Shown here: positions 6,799 through 14,559 of the stretch, piece after piece
How positions within the stretch are numbered: position 1 is the first letter of the stretch
Layout: each line of letters begins with the position of its first letter
Origin: JBBTTS01 sp038064135
GTDB lineage: Bacteria > Patescibacteriota > Saccharimonadia > Saccharimonadales > OMJO01
Assembly (NCBI GenBank): GCA_038064135.1
Contig: JBBTTS010000003.1
Span: 1-16,435 of the forward strand
Direction: 5' to 3'
Length of the DNA stretch: 16,435 bases
Notes under the pieces: model-generated
Seen by the model: only the letters and a program-made list of their open reading frames with translations
Databases searched by the model: none
What the model was told of the DNA's origin: nothing
Position numbers and translations under genes: made by a program

Positions 6799-7248
6799 TT
6801 AGCGTAGACATTCGTTTTGGGTGTAACGGCAACTGTGTTCGTGTAATTTTTCTAACAGCTCCCGAAGTTTCTGTTGATCTTTGCCGTTTATGTCATTAAA
6901 CATCGGTGCGTGGTAACGATTTAATACCTCTGTGGCATTCAAGCTAAAGCGTTGACCTTTGTTGGTCAACACAGTCAAATGTTCGCGGCGATTCCTAGGG
7001 TTAGTTTTGGTTTGAAGTAGACCAAGACTTTTCATTAATTTAATTTGCCGGCTTATACTGGCCTCGGTTTGACCAAGCATGTCGGCGATTTGGCGCTGCC
7101 TAAGTTGTGGTTTATGTTCCAATACCATCATTATTTTAAACTGCGAGAACCCGATGCCCAGCTGTTCTTGCAGAACTTGATCGGAATGTCGCCCCAACAC
7201 AAACGCTACATGTTGCAACAAATACCCTACATCCTCTTTTAAATCCAT
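6799..7248 (-). CDS. MarR-family transcriptional regulator
   Basis: A 149-residue winged-helix repressor of the MarR family. The helix-turn-helix runs about 50-74 (RQRQIADMLG, then the recognition helix ASISRQIKLMKSLG), followed by a wing with the signature N-P-R-N-R-R-E-H-L-T-V-L-T (83-95). N- and C-terminal helices form the expected dimer interface. It is the first gene of the unit with the MFS pump, so it probably represses itself and the pump until a ligand binds. The ATG begins 6 nt after a TACAAT -10 box with a TTGACG -35, meaning the message is probably leaderless. A 36-bp perfect palindrome about 37 bp upstream of the -35 is a candidate operator, though longer than a typical MarR site. 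Confidence 0.9.
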   Translation of the reverse strand: MDLKEDVGYLLQHVAFVLGRHSDQVLQEQLGIGFSQFKIMMVLEHKPQLRQRQIADMLGQTEASISRQIKLMKSLGLLQTKTNPRNRREHLTVLTNKGQRFSLNATEVLNRYHAPMFNDINGKDQQKLRELLEKLHEHSCRYTQNECLR

Positions 7249-7254
7249 AAATAT

Positions 7255-7284
7255 ATTGTAGCCGAAAAATACTTAACACGTCAA
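7255..7284 (-). promoter_or_regulatory. Promoter of marR-MFS unit
   Basis: TTGACG (7279-7284), an 18-bp spacer and TACAAT (7255-7260) on the minus strand. The marR ATG follows after 6 nt, so the predicted transcription start coincides with the start codon. Confidence 0.65.
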
Positions 7285-7320
7285 GCTTTAAAACATTACT
7301 GTGGAGTGAGCGGTAAAACG

Positions 7321-7356
7321 TACAACTATAATAACCTATAGGTTATTATAGTTGTA
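7321..7356. repeat. 36-bp perfect palindrome in divergent intergenic region
   Basis: Each 18-base half reads TACAACTATAATAACCTA and its complement; all 36 positions match and the next pair (7320/7357) does not. Each half contains TATAAT, once per strand. It is AT-rich, has no T-run after it, and lies between the divergent marR and AHSA1 genes, 7 bp before the latter's -35. An operator for the MarR dimer(s), or a paired -10 element, is more likely than a terminator. Confidence 0.7.
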
Positions 7357-7363
7357 TATAAGG

Positions 7364-7391
7364 TTGATAAGGGGCATGTTGACTGTATACT
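7364..7391 (+). promoter_or_regulatory. Promoter of the AHSA1/SRPBCC gene
   Basis: TTGATA (7364-7369), a 16-bp spacer and TATACT (7386-7391). The GTG start at 7398 follows after 6 nt, again fitting a leaderless message. The 36-bp palindrome abuts the -35. Confidence 0.65.
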
Positions 7392-7397
7392 GTAATC

Positions 7398-7805
7398 GTG
7401 GATACCATCAAACATACTGTGCTTTTTAATATACCTGCTAAAACACTTTTTGAAGCATGGTTAGATAGTAAAGAACACGGAAAAATGATCAATGGCAATG
7501 CAAAGATAAATCCAATTGTTGATGGAAAATTCTCAATTTGGGATGACTATGCTACTGGTGTCACGCTTGAAATCGACCCAAAGAATTATAAGATAGTCCA
7601 ATCTTGGTGCGATAATTCATCTGATTGGCCAGAAGATCACATGAGCATTATCACTTTGCAGATAAAATCTATTGGTGAAAAAAGCTGTGAGCTATTTTTT
7701 GAGCACGCAGGGGTACCTAAAAAGAACCAAAAAGATATTGAGCAAGGGTGGAAAGATTATTATTGGCATCCAATGGCGAATTACTTCAAAGCTAAAAAAA
7801 GTTGA
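7398..7805 (+). CDS. SRPBCC / AHSA1-family protein
   Basis: A 135-residue cytoplasmic protein of the START-like SRPBCC superfamily, AHSA1 branch. Seen: the N-terminal HTVLFNIPAKTLFEAWLDS strand-helix (6-24), a G-K-F-S-I-W-D-D strand with a following G-V-T-L-E-I, a central I-V-Q-S-W strand (near 65-72), and the C-terminal QGWKDYYWHPMANYF helix that closes the cavity. These small proteins bind hydrophobic ligands or act in stress responses; specificity cannot be inferred. The GTG start is supported by the strong promoter directly before it. Divergent from marR across the palindrome, so it may belong to the same regulon. Its 3' end overlaps rsmA by 25 bp, convergently. Confidence 0.85.
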   Translation: MDTIKHTVLFNIPAKTLFEAWLDSKEHGKMINGNAKINPIVDGKFSIWDDYATGVTLEIDPKNYKIVQSWCDNSSDWPEDHMSIITLQIKSIGEKSCELFFEHAGVPKKNQKDIEQGWKDYYWHPMANYFKAKKS

Positions 7806-8560
7806 TGCCAATCGTTTAAGCTTAGTTCCTGGGGGCGAGCATTGGTATTAATTTTGGCCATTCCTAATAGTACAGCTATTTCGGATTTTGATAAATTTAA
7901 TCCACTAGATAGAGAATTTAGTAGCGTTTTTCTCCTGTTCGCAAAGCCAATTATTACTAACCTGAAAAAGCTTTTTTGATCAACATCTTCAAATAATACT
8001 TTGCCGCGTTTTTTAAGAATTAATATTTGTGAATCTACCTTTGGGGGTGGTAAAAAAAGCTTTGCCGGTATTACTTGCCCTACACTAACTTCGTAATAAA
8101 ACTGACTTATCACACTGACGGCACTCATATGCCCCGGTTTAGCAGCCACGCGCTCGGCAACTTCTTTTTGGACGAGCAGGGCGGCAATAGCTGGCTTATG
8201 TTTAGATTCGGTAAGTATACGCAGCAAGTTAGCCGTAAGGTAGTAGGGAATATTGGCCACAATTTTGTATTGATTAGGTAGAGCAGAGAAGTTAAATTTA
8301 CGAATATCCCCCTGCTCTACATGCAAACAAACGTCCCATTGTAGGGCAAATTGTTGACTAAGGTACTTAACGGCCTCGGGGTCAAATTCAAGTGCAAAAA
8401 TATTAGTATCGCGTGCCATCAACTGCGCCGTTAGGTCGCCCATACCGGGACCAATTTCAAATATTTCGTCCCCTGCACTAACCCGTGCAGCATCGCACAT
8501 TGCCTCTAGACTTGGCAGGTCGCGTAGCCAATGCTGCCCGAGATATTTTTTTGCCTGCAT
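7781..8560 (-). CDS. rsmA: 16S rRNA (adenine1518-N6/adenine1519-N6)-dimethyltransferase
   Basis: RsmA (KsgA) dimethylates two adjacent adenosines in helix 45 of 16S rRNA using S-adenosylmethionine, late in small-subunit assembly. The 259-residue protein has the family's usual length. Seen: the N-terminal signature as GQHWLRD (8-14, usually GQNFL), SAM motif I E-I-G-P-G-M-G (35-41), the acidic E58 after the second strand, the catalytic N-I-P-Y-Y (103-107), F-L-P-P-P-K-V-D-S and the C-terminal F-A-N-R-R-K-T-L. AAGGAT (8569-8574) lies 8 nt before the ATG. It follows the RpfB-like gene by 78 bp on the same strand, an order known from rpfB-ksgA and yabE-ksgA clusters, so they are probably co-transcribed. 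Confidence 0.96.
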   Translation of the reverse strand: MQAKKYLGQHWLRDLPSLEAMCDAARVSAGDEIFEIGPGMGDLTAQLMARDTNIFALEFDPEAVKYLSQQFALQWDVCLHVEQGDIRKFNFSALPNQYKIVANIPYYLTANLLRILTESKHKPAIAALLVQKEVAERVAAKPGHMSAVSVISQFYYEVSVGQVIPAKLFLPPPKVDSQILILKKRGKVLFEDVDQKSFFRLVIIGFANRRKTLLNSLSSGLNLSKSEIAVLLGMAKINTNARPQELSLNDWHQLFLALK

Positions 8561-8638
8561 ATATTTTTATCCTTAAAACTATTTACCTTTTTGCACACAA
8601 ATGATCAATGCCAATTGTTAAATGATAAATGAAAATAA

Positions 8639-9896
8639 CTACCACCAATGTCTGACAGACCAAAAATTATAGGCAGCTTCCCAGCTTCCGTAGCGTCCGA
8701 TTGCGTAGCCACTGCACCATTTTAGTTGTGTTACCGGGTTGGTGCGCCAATCGCTACCTGCGCTAGCCATTTTAATTGCTGGGGTGGACTGGCATAGCCC
8801 AAAACCTAAGCTAGTTGCCGTTTCGGCTCCAGGGAATTTTTCTTGATAGTAGCTGGGGCAAAACCCTACCTGACCTTGCCATTTAGTTGGACACCAACCA
8901 GACTCACGACTGAGGATAAAATTAACATACGGGTAATCACCTGGCGCAATGCCTGCGGCAGCCATCCAGGCCGACTTGTCTTCGGGTATATAAATTGCTT
9001 TACCCCGAGCGGTTATTTGCCGGACTGGCGCCTGAATGGTAACTTCTTGAATTTTCGTGCGATTTACCTCTTGGCCATTAAGAGTTTCGACNNNNNNNNN
9101 NTTTTTTACCTGCCGAACCACGCTGCCTGACAATTATTGTCCCGAAAGATAAACTTGGATCGTCTATTATTTCGGTTGTATACGGCACAGTTTCTTCGAC
9201 GCTTGCTACCTGTGACCCTGCTCTTACCACAAACACTTGAGTTGCTGGGCCAACAGGTGCTTCGGCCACTGGCTGTACACTGTCATCCGTCCCAAGTGCA
9301 ATATTTTTTTCTTTTAAAAGTTCGCCAACCGTATTGGCGTGGGTCCTTACGGTGGCCTGTGTACCATACAGATTAAGCGAAACAGCCGTAGCCCGGTCGA
9401 GTACGATTTTTTCCCCAACAAAACTATCGCGCACAAAATTATCTATCGGTGCTTTTTCGACGATATCTTCCGGGTAAACTGTTACTCCTGCCTGAGCAGC
9501 CACAACTCGTGGACTAAGAGCCGCACTGTTAACAACTACTCGCTGAGTACCGTCTTCGACAATTACCGACCTTGCTCGGTACACGTTAATTCGAAACCCG
9601 TCTTCGACAATTGGTGTTTCTAGCTCAGGCTCAACTACATCACCTTCATGAATTGTTACACTAAGTCGTTGTAATAAACTTTCGACTGTTTCGGCGCTAG
9701 TGGGTAAAATTTTCTGATTACCTTCTATGGTCACATAAACAATGTGCGAACCTGCAGGTTGTAAACTGCGTCTACCAACGGTTAAAAGTCCTATCATTGT
9801 GGCTGAAATTAAAATAGTAAGGGTTACTGTAGGTACAGCAACTGGATGGTTTTTTAACCAATGAAGTATTATTTTCTTGCGTGATTTTTTAGCCAT
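8639..9896 (-). CDS. RpfB/YabE-like cell-wall protein: DUF348 repeats, G5, lysozyme-like domain (contains assembly gap)
   Basis: An anchored peptidoglycan-acting protein. The N-terminal part has a basic start, one membrane segment (about 18-40), about three DUF348-like repeats and the first half of a G5 domain (E-E-T-V-P-Y-T-T to G-S-A-G-K-K). After the gap the G5 continues (E-T-L-N-G-Q-E-V to G-K-A), followed by a lysozyme-like transglycosylase domain: catalytic Glu in S-R-E-S-G-W (codon 8903-8905), G-F-G-L-C-Q-S, and four cysteines fit for two disulfides. The two halves lie in different frames only because the 10-N run has the wrong length; any true gap length divisible by three joins them, and the G5 pattern suggests about 5-6 missing residues. 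ATG 9896 is preferred over TTG 9902. Likely role: wall remodelling or resuscitation-promoting-like activity. Confidence 0.88.
9092..9101. other. 10-N assembly gap
   Basis: Ten N bases, flanked on the plus strand by a T homopolymer (9102-9107). It splits the G5 domain of the RpfB-like gene and creates an apparent frameshift. Ten is probably a placeholder length rather than a measured one. Confidence 0.98.
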
Positions 9897-9962
9897 TATC
9901 AATTTATGCCCCTGAGCAAGTTGTTGGTCGCGCCTCTGTATGAGCCGCCTTATTGTAGCAGA

Positions 9963-10439
9963 TTATCCCTGTTTACTCCACCTAGCCAGGATGGCTTTAG
10001 TGCTAATACAAAGTGATAAATTTATTAATTCATTCTTCGATACCCAACGAAAATCGGCAATTTCATGCCACTGTCTTACTATTTCCGGTTCAACGTTTAG
10101 GGAGTGCCTGAATACAAAATAATTCGTTTTATAATCATCTTGGAAAACTTTTATTTCACCGTAAACTTTTAGTTCTTCTGGGTGTGTTGATATTCCAAGT
10201 TCTTCAAATAGCTCGCGTCTAGCGGCACTTTTGGCTTCTTCGTTCCGGTGCAGCCCGCCCCCAGGCAGCGACCAGCATCCGTCACTTAGCCATCCTCGCA
10301 CTAATAAAATTTTGCCAGCATGTTTCATAATGATTCTGGTTCTTGGGTGACGAGGAAAGTACCATCGCCGAAACGGCCAAGCCATTTTATGAACAAAAGT
10401 ACCAATATTTATTACAAATTCAATTAATTTTTGCTTCAC
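9963..10439 (-). CDS. Nudix hydrolase
   Basis: A 158-residue protein with a complete Nudix box at 61-83, matching G-x5-E-x7-R-E-U-x-E-E-x-G-U (G61, E67, R75, E76, E79, E80, G82). The family hydrolyses nucleoside diphosphates linked to another group, using divalent metal bound by the box glutamates; the substrate cannot be told from sequence. A basic, aromatic N-terminal extension of about 35 residues precedes the Nudix fold. The GTG start lies 7 nt after a TAAAAT -10 box and has no Shine-Dalgarno at proper spacing, suggesting a leaderless message. It follows pcrA by 25 bp on the same strand, so read-through from pcrA is also possible. Confidence 0.9.
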   Translation of the reverse strand: MKQKLIEFVINIGTFVHKMAWPFRRWYFPRHPRTRIIMKHAGKILLVRGWLSDGCWSLPGGGLHRNEEAKSAARRELFEELGISTHPEELKVYGEIKVFQDDYKTNYFVFRHSLNVEPEIVRQWHEIADFRWVSKNELINLSLCISTKAILARWSKQG

Positions 10440-10446
10440 TGAATCT

Positions 10447-10452
10447 ATTTTA
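10447..10452 (-). promoter_or_regulatory. -10 box before the Nudix gene
   Basis: TAAAAT on the minus strand, 7 nt before the GTG at 10439, lying in the 25-bp gap after pcrA. No convincing -35 is seen. Confidence 0.4.
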
Positions 10453-10464
10453 CCTCAAATAATT

Positions 10465-12606
10465 TCATAGTTTTTTTAGCGGCGCGAAGGCTATATTAAT
10501 TTTTTTGCTTCCCTTGCCTTTAAAATAAATCACCGCATTATCGCCATCTAGTTCCATAACAGTTCCGATACCGAAGACTTGATGCTGCACACCATCCCCT
10601 TCTCCTAAATCTGGCACATATCGTGGTTCGTCAGCCGGAACATCATTTTTCGGTTGGGAAAACATTCGGTCAAATAATCCGCTATCATTTTGTTGTTGAC
10701 CTCCGGGCATTTCGCTTAAAAATCGACTCGGTGGATTATGTTGCAAACCGCCGTAAAGCGAACGACTACTAGCGTGCAGCATGTAAAGCTCTTCGCGGGC
10801 ACGCGTCATGCCTACATAACATAGCCGCCGCTCTTCTTCCATCTCTGACTGGCTGTAGAGTGCCCGACTGTGTGGAAATACTGTTTCTTCCAACCCAAGC
10901 ATAAACACAACCGGAAATTCCAAACCCTTGGCGGCATGAAGCGTCATCAACGTAACTGCATTCGACGATGAATCGTGGCAATCTATGTCACTAATGAGTG
11001 CCATTTCTTCTAAAAATCCTGCCAGCCCTAAATCAGCATAGTCCTGTGTCACTCCCACCAGCTCACGGACATTTTCTTGGCGTGATTCGCCCTGCGGCGT
11101 GCCATCATTTAGATAAGCGTAATAATCAATCCGCCTCAATAAACTGTCGACCAGACCAGGCAGGTTACTATCATCCAATATTGCCCTTAAACTTGTAAAA
11201 ATATCATTTAACTCAATCAGGGATTTGACCGCCTTTGGCGTTAAACCTGGGCAGTCGACGACACTTTCAAGTCCTTCCTGTAAAGAAAACCCGTTCGAAT
11301 TTAGCCACGATCGAAATATTTGCAGCGATTTTGCGCCTACACCGCGGGCCGGAACATTTACAATTCGCTCAAAACTGACCGAGTCGTTGGGCTGATAAAG
11401 TAGCCTCAAGTAGGCCATAACATCCTTGATTTCTTTACGGTCATAAAATCGTTGACCACCCACAATTCGGTATGGCACACCGTAACGAATAAATTGCTCC
11501 TCAATTGCCCGGCTTTGAGCGTTGGTTCGATATAAAACGGCAAAATCGTTCAGCCGACTTAGACCTGCGTCGACCGAGTTTTGGACGTGACGAATCACCG
11601 CTTCGGCTTCGGCGCGTTCACCGTTTACCGTGATTATCTGAACTGGTTTACCTTGCCCGGCCTCAGTCCAAAGTTTTTTATCGGAGCGAACGGTATTTTT
11701 TTCGATAACACTCTGGGCAGCGTCTAATATAGATTTTGTACTGCGATAATTTTGCTCTAGCTTTATGATTGCTGCTTTGGGATAATCGCGTTCAAAATTC
11801 AAAATATTTTTAAAGTCGGCACCTCGCCAACTGTAAATGCTCTGATAATCATCCCCAACTACTGCGATATTTTGAACTTTATTGGTCAATAATTTAACGA
11901 GTTTATACTGAGCGGCATTGGTGTCTTGATATTCGTCAATAAGTACGTATTTAAATTGTTCTTGCCATTTTTCACGAATCTGAATATTTTTGCTTAACAT
12001 GTTAACTGTTTTTACAATCAAATCATCAAAATCCAATGCACCGTTTTCTTTCAGTACTTTTTCATAATTTGGATAGACTTTGGCTGCCGCCTGATGCACC
12101 GGCCCACTTCCTAAATTAACAAATTCGCTTGGCGGAATTAAATCATTCTTGGCACTGCTGATCAAACTGGCTAGAAGTTTTGGTGAGCAGGTTTTTTCGT
12201 CGAGCATCAAAGTTTTGCTAACTTGTTTAACGGCGGCCAAACGATCGGCTTCATCAAAAATTACAAAATTTCTAGGTACCCCTGATTCCTCGCCGTCCTG
12301 ACGGAGCAACCGAACACAAATGCTGTGAAAAGTTCCCATAAATGGTAAAAACGAGCGATTGTCGGCATTTTCACCCATTAATTTTGCCACGCGTTCACGC
12401 ATTTCACGAGCGGCCTTGTTAGTAAAAGTCACTGCCAAAATATTAAAGGCTGTAGCTTTTTTAGAAGCTATTAAATAAGCAATTCGATGTGTTAGAGTTT
12501 TGGTTTTACCACTACCAGCACCAGCCAAAATTAAAAGCGGCCCTTCAGTGGTTTCTACAGCCCGTCGTTGTTCAGAATTTAAACCTATTAATAAGTCTTC
12601 TAACAC
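10465..12606 (-). CDS. pcrA: ATP-dependent DNA helicase, UvrD/PcrA/Rep family
   Basis: A 713-residue superfamily 1A 3'-5' helicase of the PcrA/UvrD type, acting in repair and replication restart. Seen in order: Q-motif L-N-S-E-Q-R-R-A-V (9-17), Walker A A-G-A-G-S-G-K-T (28-35), motif Ia T-F-T-N-K-A-A-R-E-M (60-69), Walker B D-E-Y-Q-D-T-N (224-230), motif III V-G-D-D-Y-Q-S-I-Y-S-W-R-G-A (250-263), motif IV L-E-Q-N-Y-R-S (283-289), motif V T-L-H-A-A-K-G-L-E-F and motif VI Y-V-G-M-T-R-A-R-E-E-L. The C-terminal 50 residues (G-D-x-V-x-H-x-x-F-G-x-G-T-V type, near 670-713) form the Tudor-like domain that binds RNA polymerase in PcrA. Start is GTG, 6 nt after an extended -10, without Shine-Dalgarno. 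Confidence 0.96.
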   Translation of the reverse strand: MLEDLLIGLNSEQRRAVETTEGPLLILAGAGSGKTKTLTHRIAYLIASKKATAFNILAVTFTNKAAREMRERVAKLMGENADNRSFLPFMGTFHSICVRLLRQDGEESGVPRNFVIFDEADRLAAVKQVSKTLMLDEKTCSPKLLASLISSAKNDLIPPSEFVNLGSGPVHQAAAKVYPNYEKVLKENGALDFDDLIVKTVNMLSKNIQIREKWQEQFKYVLIDEYQDTNAAQYKLVKLLTNKVQNIAVVGDDYQSIYSWRGADFKNILNFERDYPKAAIIKLEQNYRSTKSILDAAQSVIEKNTVRSDKKLWTEAGQGKPVQIITVNGERAEAEAVIRHVQNSVDAGLSRLNDFAVLYRTNAQSRAIEEQFIRYGVPYRIVGGQRFYDRKEIKDVMAYLRLLYQPNDSVSFERIVNVPARGVGAKSLQIFRSWLNSNGFSLQEGLESVVDCPGLTPKAVKSLIELNDIFTSLRAILDDSNLPGLVDSLLRRIDYYAYLNDGTPQGESRQENVRELVGVTQDYADLGLAGFLEEMALISDIDCHDSSSNAVTLMTLHAAKGLEFPVVFMLGLEETVFPHSRALYSQSEMEEERRLCYVGMTRAREELYMLHASSRSLYGGLQHNPPSRFLSEMPGGQQQNDSGLFDRMFSQPKNDVPADEPRYVPDLGEGDGVQHQVFGIGTVMELDGDNAVIYFKGKGSKKINIAFAPLKKL

Positions 12607-12612
12607 TTGTCT

Positions 12613-12621
12613 ATTTTAACA
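12613..12621 (-). promoter_or_regulatory. Extended -10 promoter of pcrA
   Basis: TGTTAAAAT (TG-T-TAAAAT) on the minus strand within the 20-bp gap after the membrane-protein gene. Six nt separate it from the GTG at 12606, so the message would start at the codon. Confidence 0.5.
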
Positions 12622-12626
12622 AGAAT

Positions 12627-13763
12627 CTACAGTATTCGGGCAGTTTTAATTGCTTTCTCGACTATATCGAGCACACTCGTCGCGGCGGCTGTTATTTCGT
12701 AAGAAAAATATAATCCGTCACCATTCTCACCCTTGATAAGATAGTAGTAAACGGTCGAGCCTTTAGCTGGGCCGATTCCATCAGGTTCTTCGGAAACTAC
12801 TTGCTTGTAACGGTTGACTGTTTTGCCGCCATCGGTTTGAAAAGCAGTGGCTTCGAACTGGGCAAAATCGCTTGCGCTTCTTGTTTTTGAGTCATAGACA
12901 GCTATAAAGCAGCATATGCCGTCCCGACCACCGGTGGTTTCTTTGATAATCGCTTTGGTGCCTTTTTTATAAATCAATAGATCACCAAACACCACATCGA
13001 CATCAGAGTCAGTCTGCTCTGTCAGCGTCCATCCATCTGGAACTCTAAAAGCTAATTTTGTGCCTTTGTATTCTAGCCATAAGTCGGTCTCTTTTGGGAC
13101 CTCTGCTGGTTTTGATTCAACAGCCGGTGACTGGGCCGGTTGAGGCTGGAGTTCAATCTGTACTGGTGGTAATTCTTTAAAAAATTCAAATGGCAATTTA
13201 AGATTATTCTTTACAATTTTGGCGTCTAACAACACATAAAACGCAGCAGCTCCGAAAATTAACACTAAAACCAAAGTACTGATAATAATTCCTTTTCGTT
13301 GTGCGGGTGGTGTACTTATTGGTACGAAGTATTTTTTATCTTCGATTAGTTTTTGGATTTTTTCACTTTGTGCTTTTTCCTCGGGCGAGGTCCCGGATTT
13401 CTTTTTACTGGCTGCTCGGTCGGCTAGTTCGTCAACAATTGCCGAATCTCCGGCTAATTCTTCTAGAGGTGGTGATTCGCTGCTTTTTTCGGGTTCCTCA
13501 GATTCGCTTTCGTCATTTGCACCAACTTCAGCTTTTAATTCTTCTGATGGCTGGATTGTTTTAGTACCACGGACTTTTGTGGTCAGAATTTCGGTTGGTT
13601 TATCTAACTCTGGAGATTCGGCGTCGTCTTGGTTGGGCTGAGCAATAATGCTATCTTTTATAATTGATCTATTACCAACTATTACCGGCTTTGACGTTGC
13701 CGGTGCAGCTGCTTTGCCGGGCTTAGATACATCAAAAACTGTCTTCTGGTTCTTACTCGCCAC
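12627..13763 (-). CDS. Single-pass membrane protein with acidic disordered N-terminus and extracellular domain
   Basis: A 378-residue protein of unknown function. Residues 1-150 are cytoplasmic, low-complexity and rich in Glu, Ser, Lys and Pro, ending in a charged helical stretch (127-143). One membrane segment lies at about 158-179. The outside part has a Pro/Gln/Glu-rich linker (195-225) and a compact C-terminal domain (about 227-378) that begins L-W-L-E-Y-K-G-T-K-L-A-F-R-V-P-D-G-W, an outline like lipoprotein-type PsbP-like folds; this is a weak resemblance only. GTG start with GGGGAG (13770-13775) 6 nt upstream; it overlaps the end of tpiA by 11 bp, so it is translated with the glycolytic operon although no metabolic role is apparent. 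Confidence 0.75.
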   Translation of the reverse strand: MASKNQKTVFDVSKPGKAAAPATSKPVIVGNRSIIKDSIIAQPNQDDAESPELDKPTEILTTKVRGTKTIQPSEELKAEVGANDESESEEPEKSSESPPLEELAGDSAIVDELADRAASKKKSGTSPEEKAQSEKIQKLIEDKKYFVPISTPPAQRKGIIISTLVLVLIFGAAAFYVLLDAKIVKNNLKLPFEFFKELPPVQIELQPQPAQSPAVESKPAEVPKETDLWLEYKGTKLAFRVPDGWTLTEQTDSDVDVVFGDLLIYKKGTKAIIKETTGGRDGICCFIAVYDSKTRSASDFAQFEATAFQTDGGKTVNRYKQVVSEEPDGIGPAKGSTVYYYLIKGENGDGLYFSYEITAAATSVLDIVEKAIKTARIL

Positions 13764-14559
13764 CTTTTTCTCCCCTTTCGTGCTGCAGACGGTCGGCTGC
13801 GGCTACAATTCCGCTAAATTCTTCGTAATTAAGGCTAGCTCCGCCAACCAAAAGCCCGTCTACACCATTTGTTGCCATAAGGCCATAAGCCGTAGAGGCA
13901 TTGGCGCTACCGCCGTATAATATTCGAACACGCTCGGCAACATTGCTACCGTACAGATGCCGTAGATTATTACGAATAGATTTGGCAGCACGGGCAATAT
14001 TGTCAGGGGTTGGGGTCTCGTGGTGCATATAATCATGGCCATGACTTAGTGCCCAAACTGGCTCATATGCCACCACCACATTTTCGGCATCTTCTGACGT
14101 TAAATTGCTAAATGCTGTGGTGATTTGATCTTGCAAAACTTGCATGGTTTCTTTGTCGATTCGCTCTTGCTTGGTTTCTCCGACACACAAGATTGGCGTA
14201 ATTCCATTGCGAATTGCCGCCGCCATTTTGTCGCGCACGGTATCTAGGCTTTCGCCAAATTTGTATCGCCTATCAGAGTGGCCAACTATAACGTAATGAA
14301 CAAGGTCTTGCAGCATGGTAAAGCTGACTTCGCCGGTAAATTGGCCTTCGTCTACGTGATAGGCATTTTGAGCAGCCAATCGGAATTTACGGCGATCCAT
14401 CTGCACGCTTAAAGGCTGCAGGTGCAATAAGCTTGGTGCTAAAACCACCTCAATATCGCGGTGAATTTTTATACGTTCGCTTAATCGATGCAATAACATA
14501 CTCCCCTGGTAAACATTAAGGTGCGTTTTCCAGTTGCCGACAATGAGTGATTTTTTCAT
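13753..14559 (-). CDS. tpiA: Triosephosphate isomerase
   Basis: Interconverts dihydroxyacetone phosphate and glyceraldehyde 3-phosphate in the cytoplasm. The 268-residue barrel carries all catalytic residues: N9 and K11 in G-N-W-K, H94 in I-V-G-H-S-D-R-R, E166 in A-Y-E-P-V-W, and the phosphate-binding Y-G-G-S-A-N (215-220) and V-G-G-A (238-241). Loop 6, usually W-A-I-G-T-G-x-x-A-T-P, is replaced by a His-rich form about six residues longer (W169 to P185, with S-H-G-H-D-Y-M-H-H-E). A polar charged tail (about 257-268) extends past the last helix. GGGAAG lies 7 nt before the ATG, which overlaps the stop of a small upstream ORF (ATGA). Fourth in the order pyk-pgk-ORF-tpiA. Confidence 0.95.
   Translation of the reverse strand: MKKSLIVGNWKTHLNVYQGSMLLHRLSERIKIHRDIEVVLAPSLLHLQPLSVQMDRRKFRLAAQNAYHVDEGQFTGEVSFTMLQDLVHYVIVGHSDRRYKFGESLDTVRDKMAAAIRNGITPILCVGETKQERIDKETMQVLQDQITTAFSNLTSEDAENVVVAYEPVWALSHGHDYMHHETPTPDNIARAAKSIRNNLRHLYGSNVAERVRILYGGSANASTAYGLMATNGVDGLLVGGASLNYEEFSGIVAAADRLQHERGEKGGE

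Noticed and set aside
10769..10981. A 70-codon minus-strand ORF within pcrA in another frame
   Set aside because: Lies wholly inside a conserved helicase motif region with no start signals; a coding shadow.
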